Assembly (NCBI GenBank): GCA_028023455.1
Contig: JAQFVV010012497.1
Span: forward strand, 3,844,001 to 3,908,000
Direction: 5' to 3'
DNA length: 64,000 nucleotides
Source of the DNA: Epiperipatus broadwayi
Lineage: Eukaryota; Onychophora; Udeonychophora; Euonychophora; Peripatidae
In this document: piece by piece, positions 1 to 11,535 of the stretch
Layout of the letters: every line of letters starts with the position of its first letter
Position numbering within the stretch: position 1 is the stretch's first letter
Notes under the pieces: model-generated
Seen by the model: only the letters and a program-made list of their open reading frames with translations
Databases searched by the model: none
Told to the model about the DNA's origin: nothing
Translations under genes and position numbers: made by a program

Positions 1-75
1 CTATAGCATTGAGCCGATATCAGTGATCTTTGGATCTTGAGATCCAAAATCCACCATTCGGTCACTGTGCCAAAA
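1..75 (-). repeat. SINE-like family B repeat, partial
   Basis: The minus strand reads GGCACAGTGACCGAATGGTGGATTTTGGATCTCAAGATCCAAAGATCAC, matching the head of family B (TGGTGNAATGGTAGAGT..GAGCTCAAGATCTANGAATCACAA). It is cut by the window edge. Confidence 0.45.
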
Positions 76-1713
76 ATTCATTAATCAAAACCATCATAGA
101 ACTCTTAAATAGATCTTATCACAGTTGAAAAAGAAGTTATATTATTAAATTATGCTACAGTTTCAATAAAAAATGTCAGATGGTTACAATTTAGTAATTA
201 TTTAGGTTGATCGAGGTAACTGTTATTTTTTTATAAGCATAGATATAATAAAGGCTCTTATTCATGAAAAAGGTATCATCTACCTACATATTCATGACTC
301 AGAACTCTAATCTAATTAGCTAAATGTTGGAACTTTTTCTTATCACAAGCAGACAAATTTTCTTTCCCAATGATTGCTCATATCTATAAAAGTGTTACAG
401 AAACTAATTTCTTAAATTTCATGCCATTAGCCCTACTTAGTTTAATGCACTGGTTGAATATCAGATTGTAGAACTCAAGGTACATAGTCCAATCTGTCAC
501 TTTTTGTTGCAATTTTTTTATAAATACCTGCTTAATAAAGCATTTATTATATATAGAGAGATGAATGTAAAAAGGAGAAGAAAATTTCATAAAATATCAG
601 ATGCTTCAAAAAGAAACATTATTTGTTCAAAAATAATTCAGAAAGAAAAATTAGGAACTCAAAGTTAATAATTACCGCTTTAAAAAACGAAGAAGAATGT
701 TGAAAAGAAAACAGATTATTATTAAAACATTTTAAATCTGGTGAATTAGTGCCACTAAAGTAATTTTTTAGGAGTAGATTTGAAATAGTCAGAATAAAAT
801 CAAAATAAAAGATATAAAATCAAGAGTAAATGCTATTAATTAAGGATTAATCAATCGGCAAGCAAATATAATCAATTGTGTAAATGAAATGATGCATGAT
901 GAGAATACCAATTTTTAGGATCAAAATAAAGCACTTGAGAAAACAATCAATAGTAAAAATGATAGAAATCCACAAGCATAAGAATAAACACAAAATTATA
1001 GCCAAGACTACATCTTTAAAATCATATTAAATTTACAGAAAAGTTATTTGCAAATGTTCAAATTATTTTGTATTCTAAGTCAAAGTCAGTTCAAAGATTT
1101 AGAAAATAAAACATTTGAATAAGAAAGTGAGAAATTTGATATATATAAAAAAGTAAAAACCAATGAAGTTACACAAAATTTAGTAAAGATTGCAAAGAAC
1201 AAAGACAGAGCTTGAAAATATGAAAACCATCTGAATTTAAAAAAATAAAAATAACAATTACCTTCTATCCCACAATAAATTTAGAAATGAGTAATTGTGT
1301 ATTAATTTTAGACAAACCAGTTCTTATATTTTAAGTTTTTATTAAGCTTAGAAATATTAACAATACAACCAAATCTTTCACAACATTTGTGACTTATTTA
1401 TTGCTCAGAATGAAAGTGGTAATGAATTTCTCTTTCACATGTGAAGTTCTATGCCCCATAGATGTCTTTGTCACTTGAATAAAGTTTTACATATAAAGTA
1501 TTCTTTACTACTTTTACATTTACATTCAAGTTATTATCATATAATGGGTCAACAACTGTGTAAAATGCACTGGTTAAATGTGTTATCATACTGTGATATA
1601 TGACTGTTATTTGCTGTGTATATAGCCGAGCAAATTCCTTAGGCAAAAATTTTTAACTTTACACTTAGTGAAGAATAGTTTATGGTAATCATCTATATAT
1701 TCAATTTATCCAA

Positions 1714-1907
1714 ACCACATCGAACACTTTTTAGCAAAACTTTATTTGTATATATATACATACTCCTATGTTTCGACTGTCCTGCAGTCTTCTGAACTGG
1801 CTCCGAAGAAGACTGCAGGACAGTCGAAATGTAGGTGTATGTATATATGTACAAATAAAGAGTTTTGCTAAAAAGTGTTTGAAATGGTTTGGATAAATTG
1901 TATTTAT
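1714..1907. mobile_element. Palindromic pair of PLE 3' ends
   Basis: CAATTTATCCAAACC..CACTTTTTAGCAAAACTTTATTTGTATATATA..TATGTTTCGACTGTCCTGCAGTCTTC is followed after a few bases by its inverted copy. Both halves match the outer ends of the PLE copies at 20.2 and 25.3 kb, including the GACTG/CAGTC stem and GAAA of the hammerhead-like core. Only about 90 bp of each 3' end remains. Confidence 0.65.
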
Positions 1908-3845
1908 AGGATATTACAGCAAAATAAAGAAAAGTGTGATCTCATAATAACCAATAGCTGTTTACTTCTTTGTTCATTGAATATAAAACTTTATATACGA
2001 CTAGTTTATAAATTGTATTAGTTTATTTAGACTGGATAAATTCACTACAATGATAAACAAATGAAAAAGTGCAAGAGTCGATTACAATAATGAATTTCCT
2101 AATGAATCATTGCTGTAATTATGATGTTTAAGTCAGTCTGTTGTTAGAAGAAAATCAGCAGAAGTCTTAATTATTATAACTTATAACAACAATTGTTTTG
2201 AGCTTATAAGAACTGTTAGATAGGAATAATAATAAAAAAAACAAGAAATAAAAAAAACAGTCAACATATATAAGTTAAAGCAGATCTAATAATAATAAAA
2301 CCAATCTGATTTTAGAACTGATTCCTTTTTGTATAGTTACATGTTATGCAGAATATTTAATACTTATTAATAAACATGCATGTACAATATATGTTAGCAG
2401 TCTCAATTTCAAGGATAATGTCTGTGAGTATTGAATCAAATATTATGGTATTAACATAATTGTTTTGTCAGTTTATGTCATAGTGTTTCAATTTATGTTT
2501 CGACAGAAATTGATTCATCATGTTATCACCAGGTTTAACTATAATATGTATGAAACATATATTGCAATGTTTTATCAAAAACAATTATTTTAGAACTTAA
2601 AAAAAAATAGATTGCATAAAGCATAGAGATATATAAGGAATGCATAGTAAAAAAAAATCTCATCTAAATGACTGGGGGAAGAGAATGAAAAAAAATTGCA
2701 TTTTAAAAGAATTTTAAAATCAATATTAGATGCAACAGAAGTTGCAAGGAGTGAAAGACAAAGATCAATGCTTACCCAGACGAAGATTCCTTTTCTTATT
2801 GTCAGAAGAATTGTTTGAAGCATTCTATCTAAATGCCCCAAAATAATCAATTAATTACAAAATCAATTACACAAATTTGAGTTTTTGCAAAAAGGAATTT
2901 TGATAATAGATTAAGAAAAGGGATCAGTTACAAAATAAATGCATTAATCTTAAGATGTATAAAACAAATTATATAATTTTGTAGAATTATAATGATTAAA
3001 TATAAATTAGTTATCAATTAGTTAGTTCATTAAACAAATTTTTAATTAGTTTCTTTTTAAAACAAAAAATTAAATAAACAATTTATACTTTTTTTTCCAC
3101 TTTAATTTTTCTTTAAATATTTTGAACATTTTAATCTTAGTTAATTTTATTACAGTAGAAATAAATGTTATATTGTTCATATCTAATGGCAATCATGTTG
3201 CAAAAAGTTACTTCTTTGATACTGTCACTATTTACGTCATATATAATGCAACATTGTAAAGAAGTTTTTATATATATTGAATAGCACATTAATAATTTTA
3301 TTATCGATGAAAGTATTTAATGAGATAGTTCTTATATGTTGAGCTTACAACCAATTAAAAACTGAAACAGCAACCGGAACATACGTTATCCAGAAATAGT
3401 GTTTTATTTATATGATCCTACTATATACTAAAAGTGGTCTTTATTTCAAATCTTTTTTATAAGTAAACAAATTCTTATTAAGATTATATATGATGATTAG
3501 AAGATTTTCATAGACTTATAAATGTAAACATTGTAAATCTTTAATGAGATATTACAAGTGTTGCTTTTTTAAAAATTTGACTTTAGACAAATAAAATCGT
3601 ATTATCAAGTTAGACTCCTGTTTTTAATTGGTTGTGTGCTTAATTAAATAAAAAATACATGGCATTCGTTTTAAATATTTTCATATTTATATCTATAATT
3701 CTATAAATATTTCTTAATTAGTATGATATAAATAAATACGTGTACGCAGATTTTTATTTACATATAACTATTATAAATATAATTTTTTAATAACTCAAAA
3801 TATAGATGAAATATTGTGGGAGCACTGAAAAACCGAAGTGAGCTA

Positions 3846-4198
3846 TGTGTAAATTAAACTATCAGTAAACATAAATGTAGAATGAGTCCACTTCCATTTT
3901 AGCTTTGATGTATATAAGCATAATTATTGATATATTTACATGCTGAGCATGATTTGTATATACTGTACTAACATAATTTCAAGACAACTATCAACTAACT
4001 AAAATCACAATAACTATAGAGGGAAAGGCCGAACCTCATATTTAAACCCTCCTAGAATTAAATTAATCTTCAATTAATAGATGTAAATATAACTTTTTAA
4101 TAGCCTGAAAAATAGATGAAATAATGTATATACGATTAAAGCTGAAGTATAGATGGGCTCACTCTACATTTATGTTTACTGATAGTTTAACTTACATA
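3846..4198. repeat. Inverted repeat with ~44-bp arms
   Basis: TGTAAATTAAACTATCAGTAAACATAAATGTAGAATGAGTCC (3846-3889) pairs with 4155-4198. A direct echo (AATATAATTTTTTAATAACTCAAAATATAGATGAAAT at about 3777-3813 and 4087-4122) suggests a small foldback element with copied flank. Confidence 0.5.
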
Positions 4199-5567
4199 TA
4201 ACTTATTGGGGATTTTCATTTCTTCCTCATTATTTCATATAACAGTTATGTATACAAATTGTTTCTATGAAAAATTCAATTGTTTAATTGATATCCTTCC
4301 TCGTGGGATCATCATCGATGAGAAAATGTTTGAAAAATCTGAAGGGGCATAGCTAATTGTATTTTTCTATAGATTAATTATAATTTTTATCTTGTACTGA
4401 ATTTTATCCTCATTCTAACAATCCTTTATAAGAGATTATGTACTATTATTGTCTTTATTCTTTTGCTTCCTTTTACTTGTTTTGTTTATTATTACCTAAA
4501 TTTTCCCTATTAGTATTTATAATAGAAAACATCAATATAAAATGATGTTGGCTACAATTGATAATGGATGTGACAACAGCAAAAAATCCTTTTCATTTGC
4601 ATGGGAAAAGAGTCATTGGCAAAGTACCAATATTTGTTCTCAGCCTAATAATACTAATAATAGATAACAAATTAAGTCAAAAAATAGAATTATTTTAATG
4701 TTATATATATATGGGTGTTCTCTTCTGAAAGCAACCTTTGTTAACAAGGTATTCACAGTTATATGTTTTTATATCTGCAAATGTATTTCTCTTACAGTTA
4801 TGCCATGTAATGCAAGCTTGAGTAATCAATATAACCCAAATGATAGTGTTTAATACATTTTTATTCATTGCAGTATTAGCCATATTCCCAGAAGAGTTGC
4901 AGAACTGGAATAGGTGAAATAGATTTGTTACATAAAAATATTATATAAGCTGGAGTCATGTAGTGTTTTTGTTTATTATTTATTTATGTTCTTTTCTGAA
5001 GGCAGATTCAGATAACAAGATGTTTATATTTATACTTTACATATTTATGTCTCTTTTGGCGTCTGCTTGATATAGCAATTAAATGTATGTTTCTTAGATG
5101 TATTACTTTCTGAAGGTAGATTGAGATAGCAAAGTGTCAGAATAATGAAAGCAGTTGATTGGTGTTTGTCACATTGCTTGTCATTCTCTTAGCATTGTCT
5201 ATTCTAATGTCTCCATATTTAGCTTTGCCATTCATTATAATTTATTTACATGTTTTTCATTGGATTTTTAGCCTTAATTCTTAACACCTCCTGTTTTACA
5301 TATTCATTTAGTTTACTATTCATAATTTCTTCCACTAAAAAAAACTTTCTTTATATATATATCACTCCACTCTATATGAGTACAATAAGTAACTGACCTT
5401 GATGATTTGTCAATTATTTGAACATACTGGAAATTTTTTTTACAGGTGACAAACAGTTCTATATAAGATTTCTTTATAGATAACAATTTAACAAAGTCCA
5501 AAAAGAATGATGGTAATTATCACTCTGACAATTAATTATTTTGATTGACTTTTAGTATAGGATTTGT

Positions 5568-5705
5568 ATAAAGCCCTACATGATTTGGTGCAATGGTAGA
5601 GTCCAATTTCTGAAGCTCAAGGTCTATATATTATGGCCCACATGTCTTTTCTGATGCTCAATCTTTTTATAAACCCTTGAGCAATAAACCCTTCAATTAG
5701 TATTT
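5568..5705 (+). repeat. SINE-like family B repeat
   Basis: AAGCCCTACATGATTTGGTGCAATGGTAGAGTCCAATTTCTGAAGCTCAAGGTCTATATATTATGGCCCACATGTCTTTTCTGATGCTCAATCTTTTTATAAACCCTTGAGCAATAAACC: this is the full unit. It has an A-box-like TGGTGCAATGG and always ends in AGCAATAAACC, which contains a polyadenylation-like AATAAA. Other copies are at about 11183-11300, 11795-11925, 16095-16235 (minus), 40725-41140, 47965-48205 and 52375-52510. Confidence 0.5.
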
Positions 5706-7089
5706 ATTATTACATATATAGAGCTTTCTTTAGAGCACAACAATTTTAAATATTTACAAGTTGGTATTTGATATAACTGAAATACAGGCTTATTATATAC
5801 CTATATCAATATATGTAATATATAGGATATATGAGCACAGACTTTCACACCACTATCTCATATCACTGATACACTTGAACACATATATGTTGAAAAAATA
5901 AGTAATCACCAATATACGTATTTCATGCTAAACCAGCAATCATCAGTTAGTCCAGATTATCATCTCCACATACATATGCAATAAGTGCTCAGATATATAT
6001 TAAGGTAGCCAATCTTCATACTTTAATGGACATGCTTCAATCCACTCCACACTCCAACTCTTCAACCATCCATCCAATTGAAAATCTGATGTTGGAATGC
6101 ACAAAAGCCACCCTGAGGCCAAGATTCCTGTCACACAACTAAAGTCAATCTGATCCCTCATGTACAGGACATAACGCTAAATAAATAAATCCTAAACGGA
6201 TTCCATTTATATTAATTTAACTGCTACAATGCCTCTAAAATAGTTATACTTTTGTGATTAGTTAATTTTTTTTACATATACTGGACATTGTATTGTTGTA
6301 ATTAATTTATTCCAGAAAAAATGATAAATATTAAAGTAATGAAAATAAAAATTAAATTTAAAAAAAATAAATAAGTAAGATCACTTGGATTTTATGGATA
6401 GCATTAGTTATCTTGGGTGGAGATTCAAACTCAGAGTAAATTCAGAATGATTCATGAGTGATTATATACAAAATCAAAACTCAGGTGGGAAATCACACCT
6501 ATCTTAAGGAGGAAAACAATGTATACAGAATTTAAGTATGGTGGATAAAATATCTATAGGATTGCTATATAAATGCTCACATGCTTACATTCTAATTCTT
6601 AATTTCAGATGTGTATGTGAAATAAATAAAATAATTACCTATCAAACATTCTACATAAAATAAAATTAATCCCTAAACTATATTTTTTTTATATGTGCAT
6701 ACCAGCTTTGGTCCACACATAACTTGATGCTACTTATATATAAATCTATTATCTAAATAACTTAAGTCTCAATTATTTTAAGAAAACTAAATTAAATATT
6801 TCTTATTTAAAATTGTTTAAGAAAAAGATTCTTGAAGTCAGATTGATTTTTTTAAAAAAATATTGAACATTCAAAGGGGTAACTTTTCCAACGTACTTCT
6901 CATTTTTTTTTTGTTTAAAAAAGTCTTTTTTTTTTTTAAATATTATGTCCGACATTTCTGTAAAGTAATCTGAGTGTGTGAATGTAGAAAAATACAAATA
7001 TTTTATCACATTTTATATATATAAAAATAATACAGAATGATTTTAAAAATAAAAAGTTTTAAAATAGATAAATAATAATAATAATAATA

Positions 7090-7975
7090 AAATATTGGTA
7101 CTTTGGTATTAGTCCTGCTGTGTTGTATTACTCTGATAATGTATTACTCTAAGTTGGTGATCTTTTAGGTAACATCTCCAATTAATGTGTGGACAAACTT
7201 AATCAGTAAAATTTGTCCACAGATACCGTGGAGGTATTATTTTAAACATATCACAAACATAGAATAATGTTATCAGATATAATACATCATAACACATGTA
7301 ATATGAAAAAATAATGGAGACATATTAAGTATAAAAAAAGACAAAAAGATTTTAAAAAATTAAATAAACATTATTGGATGAAACTATGTATCATCAAAAA
7401 CATTCTTACCTCTTCCTGCATACTGCAGGGCTTTGAAGCATTGTAACTGTGTGTTCAGTCTTAAAAAAAAAAAAAAAATGGTGAACTGTAACTTTTAAAT
7501 AGCAAAATGTAACTTTAAGGTAATATTTTAAAAACTATTTCAAAAGAAAAACAAATATTTCTGTAAAAAAAAACAAAAAAAAAAAACAACCAAAACCAAA
7601 TATTTAAGATTTTAGAATGTTTAGCAAAAATAAATAAAACCTAAATATATAACAACGTTTAGCTAGAAATATATTTTTAAATTTGGAAAAAAAAAAATTA
7701 CTTAAAAATGATGTCATTGTGGTGGACTGAACTATGTAATGTGTTCTTAAATGGAAAGGAAAGAACAATGTGATAGCATAAAATTTCGCAGGCAACATGT
7801 TTTTTAATCTCGCCAGTCGCCACATACATATCTTAATCGTTGGCTTGGATTAGTCATGCCAGTATATTGGTTGCCATAACATTATTATCTTAAACTTTGA
7901 ATAAATATTACTGGATGAAAATGTCATTACAGTAATACATCATAGCAGGACTAATAACAAAGTACCAAAACATTT
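7090..7975. mobile_element. Foldback element, ~53-bp arms, about 0.9 kb
   Basis: AAATATTGGTACTTTGGTATTAGTCCTGCTGTGTTGTATTACT (7090-7142) pairs with the inverted copy at 7921-7975 (AGTAATACATCATAGCAGGACTAATAACAAAGTACC). Related internal pieces (ATTACTGGATGAAA, AATACATCAT) recur between. There is no transposase. Confidence 0.45.
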
Positions 7976-8967
7976 TATCAATAAATAAAAAAAAGTATAA
8001 CAATAAAAATAAGCCATGATTACATGCTTTTCATTTCAAATTACGATTAAAAAGCAATATAAATTGAAACATATTTATTAATAATAATATATTACAATTT
8101 TAAATAATAATAAATCTTTTACATATAATGGCATAAATTGAAGTTGTCTTCCTGCATATATTTGTTTTTGCTACTGGTGTCAACAATCGTTTTTTTAATA
8201 CAGGAAGTTCTTGATCAAAATTGCAGATAAAATATATTTGTTTTATAATAAGTAAATTTTTGAACTACAAAGATCAGAAACAAATACAAGTGCTTCACAA
8301 AATGAATGTGGAGAAGGTTGTAATAGGACAACACTACCACTATGAATGTATCTATTAGTCTCAAAATGGGGGAATAAATAAATTAAAAACAACTGAAAAA
8401 TACTTTGTTAGTAACAAAAAATAATCTGATAATGGCCTTTTCTTTTTCATATAATTTTATCAATGTATAAAGATAAGTTGAAAAAAATAATCTGTATTAC
8501 AGATTTATATGCATAAAGAAATTTCTTAATTTATTTTTAGTTATAATTTGCTAATTTGTCAGTGAAAACAACAACAAATATTTGTTTCTGATTTATTTAT
8601 TGAATATTAAATACTACAGACATTTGATTTTATTTAATTAGCTATCCTCAGATAATTTATTCCTTTTATTTTGTTTGTTCAGGAACAAATATTGTATTGC
8701 CATTGTTAATAACAAATATTAGTGTATATAACATTTGACTTCATCTTATGATTTAATAAAAATTAGTATAAAGAAAGCTGATTTAGATTGAAAGAATATT
8801 ACTAAAATAAATATTAAATAGAAATGTTTTTAAATGACTTTGTTTAAAATTTGGGCAGTATTTTATATTTAATAATAAAATAATAATTAGATAGATTACT
8901 GTTATTCTAATATACATGAATTCAAAATCTTCAATTTTGAGTATTTATAGAAGTCATATAATATTGA

Positions 8968-9067
8968 TTTTTTCCCCCATATGTCAAAGCATAGGCCAGG
9001 AAGCGAACCTGGGACTACTGCTTGTAAGGCAGCCGTGCTAACCACTCGGCCACCAACGTTTGACGTA
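8968..9067 (-). mobile_element. tRNA-derived SINE, family A
   Basis: The minus strand has TTGGTGGCCGAGTGGTTAGC (A box), then TGCCTTACAAGCA, which could be an anticodon arm with TAC as for valine tRNA, GGTTCGCTTCC (B box) and a tail ATGCTTTGACATATGGGGGAAAAAA. Acceptor stem pairing is poor, so it is a retroposon and not a working tRNA gene. There are four copies in the window. Confidence 0.6.
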
Positions 9068-9098
9068 TATGATTGATTTTTCATTTGTATTTGCAATT

Positions 9099-9207
9099 CA
9101 AATTTGCAGATGCTGGTTCATTTGCATAATGAAGTGTTTTTTCTTGCTTCTTTATAAAGAAGAAAAAAACACTTCATTACGCAGACGAACAAACATTTGC
9201 AAATTTG
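9099..9207. mobile_element. Foldback MITE, family C (short copy)
   Basis: Arms of about 50 bp: CAAATTTGCAGATGCTGGTTCATTTGCATAATGAAGTGTTTTTTCTTG and its inverted copy ...AACACTTCATTACGCAGACGAACAAACATTTGCAAATTTG. The arms meet at CTTCTTTATAAAGAAG. Shares its ends with 42275-42448. Confidence 0.6.
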
Positions 9208-10185
9208 AAAAAGCCATATAAAATAAAAATATACACAAAGACTACAATTCCTACAGCACATACACCAATAAAAAAGTGGAATTGTTAAAAAGTCTGGTCA
9301 GAATGTATTTATCTGTAAGCTATGTAAAAAACGGTAATGCACATTGATTTACAGGATATAATAAATCATAATAGTTTGCAATTATTTGCTGAAAGTTCAT
9401 CTTCAAACAAAAGAAAAAAAATAGTAATACTTTTAACATCAGGTCATTTATGTCATTTTAGACAAAAAAGGGGAAATGTATAATCAAAGAGTGTAATAAC
9501 TATAAACATTTTTAGATGAGAAAGTTTCAATTTTTCATGAGCTATATTGATTTGAAATTCTATATGATTAGTCAAAGTCAAAAAAATATATATGAGTCTA
9601 TACTAAAAATTCATTTTCAAAAAGAAAAAATCATAAAATATGAATGTTATAATGCTCAAACAAGGTTGTCATCCTCTTGATATTATCTAATGTAGTCAAA
9701 CAGCATTGCATCTGAAGTATATTCTTTTATGAAAAAGTTAATACATATTTATAATGTTATGGTTTAATTAAAATTGTTCATAAAACTATATAAATACTTA
9801 TAGATTTCTGTTTCTTTAGATAGCCAAATTAAAAAAAAATTGTGATTTTGTGCTAAAAGTTTATTTTTCTAGGAAAAAAATAGTTTAAAAAAAAAACAAA
9901 ACCATGTAATAATTGTAACATTCATGCAAAATTATGTCACCTTAATTTAATGTAGCAAAATAAGTGCTCAGAATGTTAGTTCTTTTATTTTTAAAAATGG
10001 AATTGTTAAAAAGTCATATCAGTTTATTCATTAATTATTCTCATTTGTATGTGAAATATAAAAGTAAAAAATGTGTAAATCGATACAAACATTTATCCTC
10101 AAAATATTGGCAGAAAAAGAATTCCGAAAAGAATACATTTTTATATTAAACATTAAAAGCCTAAAACTAAACTAGTCAATAAAAT

Positions 10186-10385
10186 AATCAAAATCACCTC
10201 AAATTCACAACTCAATCAGACTACCCAAAAATAAGCTCTAAAACACAAGCAATGGTTTTACTGCTACTAGCAGACTTCTCAATAATTAACACTTGAGAAT
10301 TCTGCTTGTAGCAGTGAAACCATTGGTTGGGTTTTAGAATATATTTTTTGGGTAGTCTGGTTGAGTTGTGAATTTGGGGTAATTT
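10186..10385. mobile_element. Palindromic element with second hammerhead-like core
   Basis: Arms of about 95 bp: CACAACTCAATCAGACTACCCAAAAA...CAATGGTTTTACTGCTACTAGCAGACTTCTCAA and its inverted copy. On the plus strand the right arm reads ACTTGAGAATTCTGCTTGTAGCAGTGAAACCATTGGTT, with CTGCT/AGCAG as helix II-like stem and ACC-ATT-GGT followed by T as a helix III and cleavage site. The first core box is CTTGAGA rather than CTGANGA. I read it as a decayed PLE-type end of a second family. Confidence 0.5.
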
Positions 10386-11040
10386 TATTATTTCTATATT
10401 AATACATAGTATTCGAAACGACAAAAAAAAAGATCCGATTTTAATTCTGAATTTTTGGCAATATATAAATGCACAATTTCATCATAATCAAATAAATTTA
10501 AGGAGGTTATTAATTTATTTCTCATAACTAAATTTTAAAACGGTAAATTAGACAACAAATAGAAAAGTACTTTTTAAGCGATTATTATTTATGCATCCAT
10601 CTTTATTATTACAAATTTCTATTAGTTTGCTATACAAAATTTCTTTGTAATAAAGTAAGTATAAATAATGGAATTTAAATGTATTTATTTTATTTTTTGT
10701 TAAATGAATTTTTAAAGGAATATTTAGTAATAAATTACATTTAAATTATTTTAATATACAGTATTTAATTTTAAAACATTTTTTTACTTTAATGTTATAA
10801 ATACAGACATGCAATTGAATGACTTCAATCATTTCTAAAAATTTTCCAAATCCATAAACCTCTTTGAATCAATGGAACAGTGCACACTCTATTCATCATA
10901 ATATAGCAAACTACAATCTGGGAGGAAAATTAAAATCAATAAACTTAACATGTTTTTTTTTATTATACTACTTCTGTTTTCACATATAGAGAGGAAAAAG
11001 GGTCATTTTAATTTTCATTAAAATAAAAAATAAAATCTAA

Positions 11041-11535
11041 TTTGTTTAGCATTGCAGAATTTTAAAATATTTGACATCAATTTAATAAGATGTTGTATTA
11101 ATGAATAACTGTTGGAAATTCCTTGTATATTAGTATATTTCACAATTTAAATTATCAAATTATTTATTTCTCAGGAATGCCTTGTGTAAAACAATGATAG
11201 GTGGCAAACTCTGGAACTTGGGTTCTTTAGATTGTCGCTAAGTTCTGTCACTTATAGTGCTCTATCTTTTTATGAACTCATCAGCAATAAACCATTTTAT
11301 ATGTATATAATTGTATTTCTTCTTTCTCTAATCTAATGAATAATCAGGAGTTAGTAGATGATAATGCACTTTATTTATTCCATCCCTAGACCAGTTTTTG
11401 GATTATACCATTATAAGTGAAAACTTGAGGTTCAAAGCTAACAGTATCTTTGACTTTTTTTTTTATTAATAAAGCTAATAACCTGAAAGTCTAATGAAAT
11501 TTTTAAGTTTTAAACAACCTTAGACAACTTGCTAA
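11041..11535. repeat. Left arm of the ~500-bp inverted repeat around the MIEAP exon
   Basis: Pairs in reverse complement with 15857-16366. Long identical blocks include GACATCAATTTAATAAGATG, GATTGTCGCTAAGTTCTGTC and CAGGAGTTAGTAGATGATAA. I see only scattered substitutions and small indels. The arm contains one SINE-like family B repeat and the first unit of the ~380-bp array. Confidence 0.8.

Noticed and set aside
2470-2535. Another hammerhead candidate (minus strand ATGATGA ... GTCGAAAC)
   Set aside because: The first core base is wrong and no helix II can form between the two boxes.
8968-9067. Possible functional tRNA-Val gene
   Set aside because: A and B boxes are present, but the acceptor stem does not pair and the sequence continues into an A-rich tail shared with other copies, so it is a SINE.
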